A program made the position numbers and the translations under genes. A DNA stretch of 64,000 nt from Neisseria yangbaofengii (GTDB taxonomy: Bacteria > Pseudomonadota > Gammaproteobacteria > Burkholderiales > Neisseriaceae): the NCBI RefSeq assembly GCF_014898075.1, contig NZ_CP062976.1:2480001-2544000 (forward strand). Direction: 5' to 3'. This document shows, in pieces, positions 26,702 to 37,062 of this stretch (its first letter is position 1; each line of letters starts with the position of its first letter). The notes beneath the pieces were generated by a model that made no database searches, had not been told where the DNA came from, and was given only the letters and a program-made list of their open reading frames with translations.

Positions 26702-28165
26702 ATGTCTGCCGTTTTGTCCAACCGCTTTTATTCGCTGTTTGCGTCGGTGTTTTTTCTTTTTGCCGGCTTTGGTTTGTTTTTGAACTCGGCGGGTGTGAAG
26801 CTGGCGGAAATGGGGGTCAATAATATCGTCATCGGTGCGTTGAATGCGGCATTTTTTGCAGGTGCATCGTTAAGTGCGGTGGCGGGGCATCGGATTGTGT
26901 CGGGGGTGGGGCATATCCGCAGCTTTAGTGTGTTTGGTGCGGTGTTTGCGATGGCATCGCTCACGCACTTGATGACGGAAAACCTGACTGCATGGGGTGT
27001 GTTGCGTGTGGTGTTGGGGTTTTGTTATTTCAGCATGCTGATGATTGCGGAAAGCTGGTTTGCCGAGCAGAGTGCGCAGGAAAAGCGGGCGCGGGTGTTG
27101 GCGGTTTATAATTTGGTGTATTACTTGGCGTTTACGCTGGGTATTTTGCTGTTGAGCTTTAATTTGTCGAGCGATAATGTGTTTGTGTTGGGCACGCTGT
27201 TGGTGATGACGGCGATGTTGCCGGTGTCGCTGACCAAGATGAAAGCGCCGCAGGTACCGCCACGCCAAAAGATTAATGTGCCGCGCGTGTTGGCGATTGC
27301 GCCGTTGGCTTTCGTCACTGCGTTTTGGGCGGGTGTGTTGGTGAACGGGCTGTTTACCATGGCTTCGGTGTTTTTGTTGCAGCAGGCGTTTAGTTTGCAA
27401 CAGATTTCGGCGTTTTTAACATCGGCGATGGTTGGTGGTTTTATGGTGCAGTTACCGCTGGCGCGATTGTCGGATAAATTCGGACGCCGCAATGCGATTT
27501 TGGGTTGCTCGGTTTTGGCTTGCGTTGCGGCCTTGAGCGGCTTGGCGGCGATGGCGATGCATTTGGCAACGCCTATGCTGCATAATGCGGTAGCGTTTGT
27601 GTTCGGTTGCGGATTGTTTGGCTTGTATGCGTTGAGTATTGCGCGGGCGAACGACCAATTACCGAACAATATGAACACGGTGGAAGTGAGCCGCAGCTTG
27701 CTGTTTTGTTATGGTTTGGGTTCGCTGACCGCGCCGTTGCTGCTTGGCGTGGTAATGGATTATGCGCCGCATTTGGGCTTTTACGCGCTGTATGCCTTGG
27801 CAGCCGGCGGCTTGGCGGCATTTGCATGGAAGCAGAATGTAGTGCCGGAAGAAGAGCGCAGCGTGTTTGTGAATGTGTCGGGCAACACGGGCGCGATGGC
27901 GGCAGATTTGGATCCGCGCAACAATGAAGAAGATGATGATTTCGATGAAATGGTGGCGCAGGCGCATGTGGATAATTTGGACAATATCGATATGCCGTCT
28001 GAAAACGAGCCGGCCGATAACGCGGATATGATGGAAGCGGAAACAGCGAATCAGGTGCGGGCGGAAGAATCTACTGCCGAGCCGCCGATTGAGGCAGCCG
28101 ATTCGGAAATATCTGAAACCGATAAACTTAACCAAGAAAAGCCTAATCAAGATAAACCGCTTTAA
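26702..28165 (+). CDS. MFS transporter with acidic C-terminal tail
   Basis: A 487-residue membrane protein of the YcaD-like MFS group with about 12 hydrophobic segments in the first 390 residues and the loop motif RLSDKFGRRNA. The last 90 residues are hydrophilic and very acidic (NNEEDDDFDEM and many Glu/Asp/Asn), with an uptake sequence read as MPSEN. The substrate is unknown. AAAGGA lies 8 bases before the ATG. The acidic tail is unusual for the family and is probably a cytoplasmic disordered extension. Confidence 0.85.
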   Translation: MSAVLSNRFYSLFASVFFLFAGFGLFLNSAGVKLAEMGVNNIVIGALNAAFFAGASLSAVAGHRIVSGVGHIRSFSVFGAVFAMASLTHLMTENLTAWGVLRVVLGFCYFSMLMIAESWFAEQSAQEKRARVLAVYNLVYYLAFTLGILLLSFNLSSDNVFVLGTLLVMTAMLPVSLTKMKAPQVPPRQKINVPRVLAIAPLAFVTAFWAGVLVNGLFTMASVFLLQQAFSLQQISAFLTSAMVGGFMVQLPLARLSDKFGRRNAILGCSVLACVAALSGLAAMAMHLATPMLHNAVAFVFGCGLFGLYALSIARANDQLPNNMNTVEVSRSLLFCYGLGSLTAPLLLGVVMDYAPHLGFYALYALAAGGLAAFAWKQNVVPEEERSVFVNVSGNTGAMAADLDPRNNEEDDDFDEMVAQAHVDNLDNIDMPSENEPADNADMMEAETANQVRAEESTAEPPIEAADSEISETDKLNQEKPNQDKPL

Positions 28166-28167
28166 CT

Positions 28168-28202
28168 CATAGGCCGTCTGAAAATATTTCAGACGGCCTA
28201 TG
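28168..28202. terminator. DUS terminator
   Basis: A 16-bp stem CATAGGCCGTCTGAAA (28168-28183) with its complement (28187-28202). Confidence 0.8.
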
Positions 28203-28273
28203 CATTGGTTACAATAACGCTTTTAAGATTGCACAAGGTTTCGGCCGATTACGACCGAAACGGAAAGTATGCC

Positions 28274-28864
28274 ATGACCTTATTATTATCAGCCGGTGTC
28301 GATGAAGCCGGACGCGGCCCGCTGGTCGGCAGCGTGTTTGCGGCGGCCGTGATTTTACCTGAGCATTATGATTTGCCCAAATTAACCGACTCGAAAAAAC
28401 TCAGCGAAAAGCGGCGCGACGAGTTGGCGGCGATGATTAAAGCGCAGGCCGTGGCGTGGTATGTGGCCAGTGCCAATCCGCGCGAGATTCACGCTCTCAA
28501 CATTCTGTACGCGACCATGTTGGCGATGAAACGGGCAGTGCAGGGCTTGGCCGTACTGCCGGAAAAAGTGTGGATAGACGGCAACCGCGTGCCCAAAGAT
28601 TTGGGGATTGAAGCGGAAGCCGTGGTAAAAGGCGACAGCAAAATCATGGCCATTTCCGCCGCTTCGGTGTTGGCGAAAACCGCGCGCGATGCCGAAATGT
28701 ATGCGCTGGCCGAACGCTATCCGCAGTATGGTTTCGACAAACACAAAGGCTACGGTACGGCGCAACATTTGGCCGCCTTGCAGCAATTCGGCGTGTTGCC
28801 GGAACACCGCGAAGACTTTGCGCCGGTCAGGGCATTGTTGGCGCAGGGAAGGTTGTTTGAATAA
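28274..28864 (+). CDS. rnhB: Ribonuclease HII
   Basis: A 196-residue enzyme that cuts the RNA strand of RNA-DNA hybrids and removes single ribonucleotides from DNA. The motif GVDEAGRGP gives catalytic Asp10 and Glu11, and WIDGN and KTARDAEM supply the other acidic residues. The start at 28274 is chosen over an upstream ATG at 28205 because GGAAAG is 6 bases before it and the length matches the family. Confidence 0.95.
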   Translation: MTLLLSAGVDEAGRGPLVGSVFAAAVILPEHYDLPKLTDSKKLSEKRRDELAAMIKAQAVAWYVASANPREIHALNILYATMLAMKRAVQGLAVLPEKVWIDGNRVPKDLGIEAEAVVKGDSKIMAISAASVLAKTARDAEMYALAERYPQYGFDKHKGYGTAQHLAALQQFGVLPEHREDFAPVRALLAQGRLFE

Positions 28865-28869
28865 GGGAT

Positions 28870-28920
28870 TTATAAACAAGGCCGTCTGAAAACAAAAGTT
28901 TCAGACGGCCTTGTTTATAA
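28870..28920. terminator. Long DUS terminator between rnhB and parA
   Basis: A stem of about 22 bp, TTATAAACAAGGCCGTCTGA extended by AA, with its complement. It serves both convergent genes. Confidence 0.85.
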
Positions 28921-28956
28921 TAAAATCTAAATATGTTCAATTTGCAGGCAAAACGC

Positions 28957-29727
<771 letters not shown>

Positions 29728-29793
29728 GTGCTTTGCCGATAGAAGAGTATGATGGCTGGAATTGTACCGTTATTTGCGTCAAATGGGTATAAC

Positions 29794-29830
29794 AAGGGCT
29801 TCTGAAAATCATAGATTTTCAGAAGCCCTT
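29794..29830. terminator. Hairpin terminator after rsmG, degenerate DUS
   Basis: A perfect 17-bp stem AAGGGCTTCTGAAAATC (29794-29810) with its complement and a 3-base loop. GGGCTTCTGAA differs from GGCCGTCTGAA and looks like an uptake sequence that has drifted in both arms. Confidence 0.75.
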
Positions 29831-29840
29831 TATGCAGCAT

Positions 29841-30464
29841 TTATTTCTTGCGCATAATTACCATGTGCCGCTCGGCATTCAGTTGCGGCACATGCATTTC
29901 TTCCACTTTTTCCACGGTCACAAAATCCGGCAGGCGGTCGATTTCTTCTTGCGGGAACATGCCTTTCATGGCCGCCCAGTAGCCGCCGTCTTTCAGAAGC
30001 TGCGTTGTCCAGTTGACGAAATCGGCCAGTTCGGCAAAGGCGCGGCTGGTAATCACATCGGCCTGAAAATTTTGCACGGCTTCAACGCGGCCGCTGATGA
30101 CGCGCACGTTGCTTAGGCCCAGTTCAATCACGGCTTGTTGCAGAAACGAGGTTTTTTTTGTGTTGGCATCGAGCAGGGTAATCTGCAAATCGGGGCGGCA
30201 AATGGCGGTCGGAATGCCGGGTTGGCCGCCGCCGGAGCCGACATCGAGCATGGTTTGTGCGCCTTCGATATAAGGCAGCAGGGTCAAGCTGTCGAGCAGG
30301 TGGTGGCTGATCATCAGCGATTCATCGCGCAGCGCGGTGAGGTTGTAGGTTTTGTTCCATTTTTTGAGCAGCCCGACGTATTCGATGAGCTTGTTTTGTT
30401 GGTCGTCAGTCAGGCCCAAGCCCATTTGGGCGAGACCGTTTTGCAGTTGCTGTGTGTGGTTCAT
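29841..30464 (-). CDS. rsmG: 16S rRNA G527 methyltransferase RsmG
   Basis: A 207-residue SAM-dependent methyltransferase that modifies N7 of G527 in 16S rRNA. The SAM site LDVGSGGGQPGIP is visible, as are LLKKWNKTYNLTA and TSRAFAELADFVNW. The ATG at 30464 (GGAAA about 6 bases before it) aligns better with relatives than the ATG at 30485. Loss of this enzyme gives low-level streptomycin resistance in other bacteria; here the frame is intact. Confidence 0.93.
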   Translation of the reverse strand: MNHTQQLQNGLAQMGLGLTDDQQNKLIEYVGLLKKWNKTYNLTALRDESLMISHHLLDSLTLLPYIEGAQTMLDVGSGGGQPGIPTAICRPDLQITLLDANTKKTSFLQQAVIELGLSNVRVISGRVEAVQNFQADVITSRAFAELADFVNWTTQLLKDGGYWAAMKGMFPQEEIDRLPDFVTVEKVEEMHVPQLNAERHMVIMRKK

Positions 30465-30548
30465 GGCGGTTTCCGGGTTAATCATGGCGGGTCATCCGCC
30501 TAGACGATATGGTAACGGAAAATGAGGCCGTCTGAACATATTCGGCAC

Positions 30549-30609
30549 AAAAAAACAGGCGGAAAGCAGGCGAGGATACATAATGGTATCGTCGCCTGCT
30601 TTCCGCCTG
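30549..30609 (-). terminator. Strong intrinsic terminator of the lipoprotein gene
   Basis: CAGGCGGAAAGCAGGCGA and GATAC pair with GTATC and the complement across a 6-base loop, one mismatch in about 24 bp. On the minus strand a run of seven Ts follows. Confidence 0.85.
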
Positions 30610-30629
30610 CGAGGAAATAAGCGGTTGAA

Positions 30630-31292
30630 TTACGAGCCGTCTTGTTCCCATGGCGCGCGCAAGCTGTTGGAGTGCGGCGGGCGCACCGGCTGGCGGTTTT
30701 GCATGTTGGGTTGGCGATTGAGCAAACGTGATTCGTTGCTGCGGTAAATGCGCTGCTGCCGGATATTTTCGCGCACTTGATGGCTGCGGCGCTGTTGTTC
30801 CATGCGCTCACGCATCAAAATGCTGCGGTTGCGCGAATCTTCTACACGCTGCTGCATGTGGCGGTTTTGCTCGCGTTGGTAGTCGAGCTGGTTCTGCAAT
30901 TGGCGGTTGTGTATGCGTTGCTGTTCCAGGCGGTTTTCCAGTATGCGGTTTTGCTCGCGCTGGCGGTAAATTCGGTCGGACAACACGCGGTTTTGCTGAT
31001 GCATACGCGCTTCGGTCGGATAACGGCGGCGGTAGTCGCTCATGCTGTCGATGCGGCGAACGTGGGTATTGTAGGCCGGACGATACGAGCGCGGCATACG
31101 GTTGTAGCGGTTGTCGTAATAGTAGCCGTCGTCAAGGCTGTAATACAGTAAAGAAGCGACTGTGCCGACGGTGGCGGTGGTGGCAATGGCATTCACGGCG
31201 GGGTCGTCTGAAACCACGCAGCCGCTGAGGCCGGCGGCAGTGATGCCGATTACGCCCATGCCGACGAAGCGTTTGACAGTTTGCGTCATCAT
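30630..31292 (-). CDS. Arg/Gln-rich coiled-coil lipoprotein
   Basis: A 220-residue lipoprotein of unknown function. The start at 31292 has AGGA 8 bases upstream; an earlier ATG at 31364 would add 24 unlikely residues. The signal ends in the lipobox LSGC. A short hydrophobic or glycine-type segment (TATVGTVASLLYYSL) follows, then a long region of Arg, Gln, Asn and Glu heptads (YRQREQNRILENRLEQQR-type, residues about 100-190) predicted to form a coiled coil. The tail is basic and Pro/Asn-rich. An envelope structural role is plausible but not shown. Confidence 0.75.
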   Translation of the reverse strand: MMTQTVKRFVGMGVIGITAAGLSGCVVSDDPAVNAIATTATVGTVASLLYYSLDDGYYYDNRYNRMPRSYRPAYNTHVRRIDSMSDYRRRYPTEARMHQQNRVLSDRIYRQREQNRILENRLEQQRIHNRQLQNQLDYQREQNRHMQQRVEDSRNRSILMRERMEQQRRSHQVRENIRQQRIYRSNESRLLNRQPNMQNRQPVRPPHSNSLRAPWEQDGS

Positions 31293-31404
31293 GTTGGGAG
31301 TCCTAAAGGTTAATCGGATGATGTCAGATTGTACTTTAAGCCCGCTGCTTGTTAGATTGAGCATGGGATATGCAAAACTTACGTTTTACTCGATTAAGGT
31401 ATTC

Positions 31405-31437
31405 AAAGGCCGTCTGAAATGTTTCAGACGGCCTTTT
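31405..31437. terminator. DUS terminator
   Basis: A 15-bp stem AAAGGCCGTCTGAAA with its complement, downstream of the small peptide gene on the minus strand. Confidence 0.75.
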
Positions 31438-31448
31438 ATGTTTGCCGC

Positions 31449-31580
31449 TTAAATTTTACACGCGCCGCCGATACAGTTGTCGTCTTCGCTTTCCGCGTCC
31501 ACGCCGCCTTCGACTGCTACGCCGTCGAAGCCGCCGAGTAAATCGTCTAAGTTGTCCAAGTCAAAATCTTGTTCGTTCAT
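31449..31580 (-). CDS. Small acidic peptide with LLGG and C-terminal CIGGAC
   Basis: A 43-residue open frame with an AAAGAGA-type RBS and a DUS terminator 12 bases after its stop. The first 17 residues are MNEQDFDLDNLDDLLGG, acidic with a Leu heptad and a double Gly. The rest is Gly/Asp/Glu-rich and ends DDNCIGGACKI with only two cysteines (36 and 41). There is no signal peptide. The codon pattern is coding-like. The layout resembles leader-plus-core ribosomal peptides or a small metal- or thiol-binding protein. No modification or export gene lies beside it. The function is unknown. Confidence 0.55.
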   Translation of the reverse strand: MNEQDFDLDNLDDLLGGFDGVAVEGGVDAESEDDNCIGGACKI

Positions 31581-31671
31581 GGTTTGTCTCTTTATGGGTG
31601 TTAAAAATACAGTCAGTCATATTATTAGGCCGATGGGTGCGCTTATCAAGCGCTTCAGACGGCCTTTACAC

Positions 31672-32429
31672 TTAACGGCCGATGATGCCGGCCGCTTGCG
31701 ATTTGTTGTGTGTGCCGAAACGGTCAACCAGCGTGCGGCCGGCTTCGTTTAGGCCGGTTATTTCCACTTCCGTACCGGCTTTGCGGTAACGCAACACTAC
31801 TTTATCCAAAGCAGACACGGCGTTTACGTCCCAAAGGTGGGCGTAGGTCAGGCCGATGGTGACGTTTTTCACATCGTTGCGGCCGAAATCGAAAGCGGCG
31901 TTGAAGTCATCGGACGAGGCGAAAAACACCTGTCCGACCACGTCATAACGCAAAATCCGGCCTTCGCCTGGTTTGTGCACGCTCATGTAGCGGCCGGTTT
32001 TATTGGCGAAAAACAACGCCGAGAGCAGCACGCCGGCGAGTAAGCCCAAAGCCAGATTGTGGCTGTATACCATAATGCCGACGGTGGCCAACATCATCAC
32101 GTTGAAGCCGGCCGGCAATGATTTGAATCATGCCGGTGAGTAAGGTTGCGGCCAGCATATACTGCAAACCGTGTTCCTTCGCTAAACCGGCCAACACCAA
32201 GACCATCGTGCCGGTGGCAGCCGAAATCATCACCGGACGGCAGCCGGCAAAGCTGAACGGCCACCGCAATACAAAACGAAGCATACAGGCCGATTTGCGG
32301 ATCGACACCGGCGATAATCGAAAAAGCAACGGCTTCGGGAATCAAAGTTATCGCCACCGCCAAGCCCGACAGCACATCGCCGCGGACGTTGCCGAACCAT
32401 TATTGCTGCCAAGCGGGGAAAAGGGGCAT
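31672..32429 (-). pseudogene. SulP-family anion transporter, broken
   Basis: The remains read in order: MPLFPAWQQ, an in-frame TAA, then [19 protein letters not shown] and [16 protein letters not shown]. After a frameshift comes [19 protein letters not shown] and [12 protein letters not shown] deletion of roughly half the membrane domain joins at the short repeat GCCGGC to [19 protein letters not shown], followed by the STAS end. About 250 codons remain of about 500. At least one stop, one frameshift and one deletion rule out function. Confidence 0.85.
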
Positions 32430-32699
32430 GCATGTTTTCTGTTTTTCAATTTAAATCGATGCTTGTGAGGCCGTCTGAAAGGCGGTAGGGTAGGTATCAA
32501 TCCGCCATGATGGTTTGTTTCATCATTTTGCTGTGCGGAGTGAAAAGGCGGGTGGCACCCACCTTAAATTTAAGTTTATGTTTTCATAAGGATTTTCATG
32601 CGCCCTTCAGTCGGCGATTGTGAACCCGAATCCAGCAAAACCTAAGGCCGTCTGAAAGCAAATGCTTGCTTTCAGACGGCCTTTGTACTCGGGAAAACC
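32430..32699. other. Gap with short palindrome and DUS terminator
   Basis: It contains one DUS, a 21-bp near-palindrome AAGGCGGGTGGCACCCACCTT (32545-32565; spaced as AAGGCGGGTG-G-CACCCACCTT) of the kind scattered in neisserial genomes, and a 15-codon ATG frame with AAGGA (32598) that I do not call. The terminator of mnmG lies at 32644-32683. Confidence 0.5.
32644..32683 (-). terminator. DUS terminator of mnmG
   Basis: An 18-bp perfect stem AAGGCCGTCTGAAAGCAA with its complement and a 4-base loop. Confidence 0.85.
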
Positions 32700-34595
32700 T
32701 TATTTCGCGTCTTTAAAACCGCGTTTCAAATGCACCATTAACAAAGCCACGGCGGCGGGGGTTACGCCGGAAATGCGGCCGGCCTGACCCAGCGTTTCGG
32801 GGCGGTGGGCGTTGAGTTTTTGCTGTACTTCTGCCGATAAGCCTTTGACTTTGCTGTAATCGATGTCGCCCGGCAGCTTCAGTGTTTCAATGTCGCGGCG
32901 GCTGTCGAGCTCTTCGTTTTGGCGGTCGATGTAGCCTTGGTATTTCACTTGGATTTCGACTTGTTCCACCACATCGTCACCCAGTTTTTCAGACGGCATG
33001 GCATCGGGCAGCGTCATCAGGGCGGCGTAGTCGATATTCGGGCGGCGCAGCAAGTCGTGCAGATTGGCTTCCCGGCTGAGTTTTTGCCCCAATACCCGCT
33101 CTTGTTCGGCTTCAGACAGTTTTTGCGGCGTGTACCACGTGCTTTTCAGGCGTTGGATTTCACGTTCGATGTTTTCCCGTTTACGGTCAAACGCTTGCCA
33201 CTGGGCTTCGGAAACCAAGCCGATTTTGTAGCCGTCTTCGGTCAGGCGCATATCGGCGTTATCTTCACGAAGTTGCAGGCGGTATTCGGCGCGGCTGGTG
33301 AACATGCGGTAAGGTTCGTTCACGCCTTTGGTAATCAAATCGTCCACCAATACGCCCAAGTAGGCTTGCTCGCGGCGCAATAACAGCGGGTCTTGCCCGC
33401 GTACATACTGCACGGCGTTGGCACCGGCCAGCAAACCTTGTGCGGCGGCTTCTTCGTAGCCGGTGGTGCCGTTGATTTGTCCGGCAAAGAAGAGGCCGGA
33501 GATGGTTTTGGTTTCCAGGCTGGCTTTGAGGTTGCGTGGGTCGAAATAGTCGTATTCGATGGCGTAACCGGGGCGCAGAATGTGGGCGTTTTCCAAACCT
33601 TTCATCGAGCGCACGAGGGCGAGCTGAATATCGAAAGGCAGGCTGGTGGAAATGCCGTTGGGGTAGTATTCGTGTGTGGTCAGGCCTTCAGGCTCCAGAA
33701 AAATCTGGTGGCTGTCTTTATCGGCAAAACGGTTGATTTTGTCTTCGATAGACGGGCAATAACGCGGACCCACGCCTTCGATTTTGCCGGTAAACATCGG
33801 GCTGCGGTCAAAACCGGAGCGGATGATGTCGTGGGTTTCGAGGTTGGTGTGGGTAATCCAGCACGACACTTGGCGCGGGTGCAAATCGGCCGAACCGCGC
33901 ACCGACATCACCGGCACAGGCGTATCACCCGGCTGCTCGGTGAGTTGGGAAAAATCAATCGTGCGCCCGTCAATGCGCGGCGGCGTGCCGGTTTTCAGAC
34001 GGCCTTGCGGCAGATTCAATTCTTTCAGACGGCCTGATAAACCTTGCGAAGCCGGATCGCCTGCACGCCCGCCGGCGTAGTTTTCCAAGCCGATGTGGAT
34101 TTTGCCGGCCAGAAACGTGCCCGCCGTCAACACCACTGCGCGTGCTTTAAATTCCACGCCCATGGCGGTTACCACGCCGCCGGCGCGCCCGCCGTCAAGC
34201 GTGATGTCTTCCACTGCCTGTTGGAACAAATCCAAGTTTTCTTGGTTTTCCAGCATTTCACGGATGGCGGCTTTGTAAAGAATGCGGTCGGCTTGTGCGC
34301 GGGTGGCGCGCACGGCTGCACCTTTGGACGCGTTCAAACGGCGGAACTGAATGCCGGACATATCGGTCGCCAAAGCCATCGCACCGCCCAGCGCATCCAC
34401 TTCGCGCACCAAATGGCCTTTGCCGATGCCGCCGATGGACGGGTTGCACGACATTTGGCCGAGGGTTTCGATGTTGTGGGTAAGCAGGAGCGTTTGCGCG
34501 CCCATGCGTGCGGCGGCAAGCGCGGCTTCGGTACCGGCGTGGCCGCCGCCGACGACGACGACGTCGTAAATTTTGGGGTAAATTATGTTGGACAT
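32700..34595 (-). CDS. mnmG: tRNA uridine-5-carboxymethylaminomethyl synthase subunit MnmG
   Basis: A 631-residue FAD-binding enzyme that with MnmE puts the carboxymethylaminomethyl group on U34 of several tRNAs. The Rossmann motif [14 protein letters not shown] opens the protein, and the family motif [19 protein letters not shown] follows. The start at 34595 ([11 protein letters not shown]) is chosen because it matches family length; an upstream in-frame ATG at 34697 would add 34 residues with no family counterpart. Two uptake sequences lie within the coding part. Confidence 0.95.
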   Translation of the reverse strand: MSNIIYPKIYDVVVVGGGHAGTEAALAAARMGAQTLLLTHNIETLGQMSCNPSIGGIGKGHLVREVDALGGAMALATDMSGIQFRRLNASKGAAVRATRAQADRILYKAAIREMLENQENLDLFQQAVEDITLDGGRAGGVVTAMGVEFKARAVVLTAGTFLAGKIHIGLENYAGGRAGDPASQGLSGRLKELNLPQGRLKTGTPPRIDGRTIDFSQLTEQPGDTPVPVMSVRGSADLHPRQVSCWITHTNLETHDIIRSGFDRSPMFTGKIEGVGPRYCPSIEDKINRFADKDSHQIFLEPEGLTTHEYYPNGISTSLPFDIQLALVRSMKGLENAHILRPGYAIEYDYFDPRNLKASLETKTISGLFFAGQINGTTGYEEAAAQGLLAGANAVQYVRGQDPLLLRREQAYLGVLVDDLITKGVNEPYRMFTSRAEYRLQLREDNADMRLTEDGYKIGLVSEAQWQAFDRKRENIEREIQRLKSTWYTPQKLSEAEQERVLGQKLSREANLHDLLRRPNIDYAALMTLPDAMPSEKLGDDVVEQVEIQVKYQGYIDRQNEELDSRRDIETLKLPGDIDYSKVKGLSAEVQQKLNAHRPETLGQAGRISGVTPAAVALLMVHLKRGFKDAK

Positions 34596-34730
34596 ATATA
34601 TTGGGCTTTCAGGCGGCCTGATCGAATGAAGGAGGTGTGTATTGGGGTTTGGTTGCGTGTGTGAGGCCGTCTGAAAAAATAACGGATTCAAAAACAAACG
34701 TGTGATTGTACGCTGTTTTCCCGTCGGATT

Positions 34731-34766
34731 AAAGGCCGTCTGAAACTGAATTTCAGATGGCCTTTA
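34731..34766 (-). terminator. DUS terminator with one variant arm
   Basis: AAAGGCCGTCTGAAA faces TTTCAGATGGCCTTT. One arm has T in place of C (a G-U pair in RNA). It ends the glycosyltransferase transcript. Confidence 0.7.
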
Positions 34767-34774
34767 AATGGTTT

Positions 34775-36430
34775 TTAGCTTTCTCGGCGCAATAAGGCAA
34801 AACCTTCTACTTTATTGCGTGGGCGCGCACCCTGCCAGAGTTTCGTCCAACCTTGCGGTACGGCGGTATTTTGCGGCTGCTGCACCAAGCGGTAGCGGCA
34901 GTTTGGATTGTCGGGTTGCAAATCCCAATCGCTGTATTGAGCCCAAGCGGTACGGCTGCGGTGGTCTTGTTGATCTACGCTGATGCACTCGTGGCCTTCG
35001 CTGAATTGATGGCGTAATTCGGGGTAAAGCGATAATTCCATCTGCTTCACTACCGGCGCGTAACTTTTGGCGGCATCCAGCCACGGCAGCCACAATGTCA
35101 TCAATAATGCCCAGGTCAGCGTCACGCCGGCCGCCCAATTGGTCACAGCCTGGCGGCCGCGAATGTGTTTGCGGGTAATCGCCCACAGCCATAAGGGTGT
35201 GAACAATAAGGCCACTGCCATTGGAAACGGGTTGATTTCCGGCAGATAATACGGGCTGAAATACGCCGCGCGTTCGGCCAATTTTTCCGGCCGGCCATAA
35301 TTCATGGCGGCAAAACCGACCCACATAAAGGCGGCTAACAGGCCAAAGGCCATGATGCCAAACCAGTTGATAAACGCTGCTGCGCCGCGTCGCAAGCCGT
35401 CGAGTTGTGCCGCGCCGAGCAGAGCCAGCGGCGGCATCAGCCAAATCAAATGGTCTTGGAAACGTTGCGGATTGAAGGCTAAGAGCGCAGTTGCCAAAAT
35501 AAACCACGCCAGACACAAACCGCTCCAGCCTTGCGCGTTCATCTTGGTGCGGCTGAACGTCCACACCGCCAGCGGCCATGCAGGCAGGGCAAACCAGAGC
35601 AGGTTTTTCAGGTAATAAGGCAGGTTAAAGGCCGTCTGAAAATCAACCAGTCCTCCGTAAGTGCCGAACATATGGGCATCGCGCCATATTGCAAACCATT
35701 GCGGCTGCAAATACAGCAGCAACAGCGGATACACCACCATCAGCGGCAGCGCGAATGCAAAGGCACCGATTAGGGTCAGGTAATAGCGTTTGGACTGCCA
35801 TTGCGGATGCAGCACCAAGGCAAACGCCATCACGATTAAGGCCAGCGGCAATAAGAAACCGGCCGTCAGCGACAGCAGCGCCCAACCGCCGCCCAACAGC
35901 AGCGCACCGGTAATCACACGCTTGTGTGCCAGTGAAAAACCGCACAACACCATACCCAGCGCGGCAAATACCGCCGACATGTCGCTGATAAAATGCGCCA
36001 TCGGCAGCAAACCGATGCTGCCGATTAAGATCAGCACCACACTGCGCCCATGGTGGCGGCCTAAGAAATTAAAACCGGCAAAGCCGCACAACAACAAACC
36101 GATGGCGGTGAAAAACACGCTGGCAAAGCGTGTGGCCGCATAAGCATCGGCCGCCCAAGGCGAAAGCAGCGCTTGAAAGGCGCCGGCCACCCACAAATAC
36201 ACCGGCGAAATATGGAAATTATGCTGCTCGAACACATGTGCCACCAGCGGTGAGGCAGTGCCGTTGAGCAGGGCTTCGGTGGCGGTGAACAAGCCTGATT
36301 CGTCCGGGTTCCACAAATCATGCGAAAACACGCCGGGCCATAACCAAGCGAACACCATCAGCAGTAACAGCCAAGGTTTTTCGTGGGTTTTAGCAGGTTT
36401 GCGGGAATCCGGCGGCGTGTAGGTCAGCAT
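34775..36430 (-). CDS. ArnT-like GT39/GT83 membrane glycosyltransferase
   Basis: A 551-residue inner-membrane protein with about 11-12 hydrophobic segments and a soluble C-terminal part facing the periplasm. The first loop has DLWNPDE, with the acidic pair Asp43-Glu44 expected for the PMT/ArnT fold, and an SLTAGFLLP-type segment. These enzymes use undecaprenyl-phosphate sugars to modify lipid A or proteins. The acceptor here is unknown; the protein is about the length of ArnT, but the resemblance is only at fold level. The first ATG is used. Confidence 0.8.
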   Translation of the reverse strand: MLTYTPPDSRKPAKTHEKPWLLLLMVFAWLWPGVFSHDLWNPDESGLFTATEALLNGTASPLVAHVFEQHNFHISPVYLWVAGAFQALLSPWAADAYAATRFASVFFTAIGLLLCGFAGFNFLGRHHGRSVVLILIGSIGLLPMAHFISDMSAVFAALGMVLCGFSLAHKRVITGALLLGGGWALLSLTAGFLLPLALIVMAFALVLHPQWQSKRYYLTLIGAFAFALPLMVVYPLLLLYLQPQWFAIWRDAHMFGTYGGLVDFQTAFNLPYYLKNLLWFALPAWPLAVWTFSRTKMNAQGWSGLCLAWFILATALLAFNPQRFQDHLIWLMPPLALLGAAQLDGLRRGAAAFINWFGIMAFGLLAAFMWVGFAAMNYGRPEKLAERAAYFSPYYLPEINPFPMAVALLFTPLWLWAITRKHIRGRQAVTNWAAGVTLTWALLMTLWLPWLDAAKSYAPVVKQMELSLYPELRHQFSEGHECISVDQQDHRSRTAWAQYSDWDLQPDNPNCRYRLVQQPQNTAVPQGWTKLWQGARPRNKVEGFALLRRES

Positions 36431-36581
36431 GATGCGGCGGTTTCAAAAATCCATTAAAGATGCGCTAGTGTAACAAATTACGGCCAAATCAGGGAATGCT
36501 TGGCCCAAAAAGGCGGCAATGGCATATTTTGGCCATGTTTTCTTTCAGACGGTCTTTTTTGGCATGAGGCCGTCTGAACAC

Positions 36582-36612
36582 AAAAAAAAGACCGCCAAAG
36601 CAGTCTTTTTTC
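36582..36612 (-). terminator. Terminator of rpmE
   Basis: AAAAAGAC (36585-36592) pairs with GTCTTTTT (36603-36610), with T-rich flanks on both strands. Confidence 0.65.
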
Positions 36613-36621
36613 CGTCGGCAA

Positions 36622-36837
36622 TTAGCGTTTGAACAGGTTGCCGAATTTGTTGTTGAATTTGTCCACGCGACCGGTGGTGTCAACGATTTTTTGTTGGCCG
36701 GTGTAGAATGGGTGGCACAAAGAGCAAACTTCGATGTTGAAGCTTTCTTTTTCCATCGCGGATTTGGTCACGAATTTGCTGCCGCAAGAGCAGGTCACGG
36801 TGATTTCGCGGTAGTTGGGGTGAATACCTTGTTGCAT
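36622..36837 (-). CDS. rpmE: 50S ribosomal protein L31 (zinc-binding form)
   Basis: A 71-residue protein of the large ribosomal subunit. The start [20 protein letters not shown] and the four cysteines Cys16, Cys18, Cys37 and Cys40 mark the C+ zinc-binding form, which is normally replaced by a cysteine-free paralogue when zinc is short. The paralogue is not in the window. The gene stands alone with its own terminator. Confidence 0.97.
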   Translation of the reverse strand: MQQGIHPNYREITVTCSCGSKFVTKSAMEKESFNIEVCSLCHPFYTGQQKIVDTTGRVDKFNNKFGNLFKR

Positions 36838-37062
36838 GTTGTTTCCTTTCGATTAAGCGGGCATAGGGGTTTTACCTATGCTTCAAGACAAGGGGGCGAT
36901 TATTGCTATTTTTTGCTGTTTCGTCAAGCAGATATTGCGGCATTGGCGGTGTTTTGCAACAGGGCGGTGCAAATATTACCGAATCACGGGCGAAACTTGT
37001 GCGGTATTTGTGTGCCTAACCGAAATTGAATTTGGATTGATGATTTTGTATGAGGAAATGCA

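Noticed and set aside
32598-32645. 15-codon frame with a good RBS before the mnmG terminator
   Set aside because: Too short and without neighbours; likely chance or a gene remnant.
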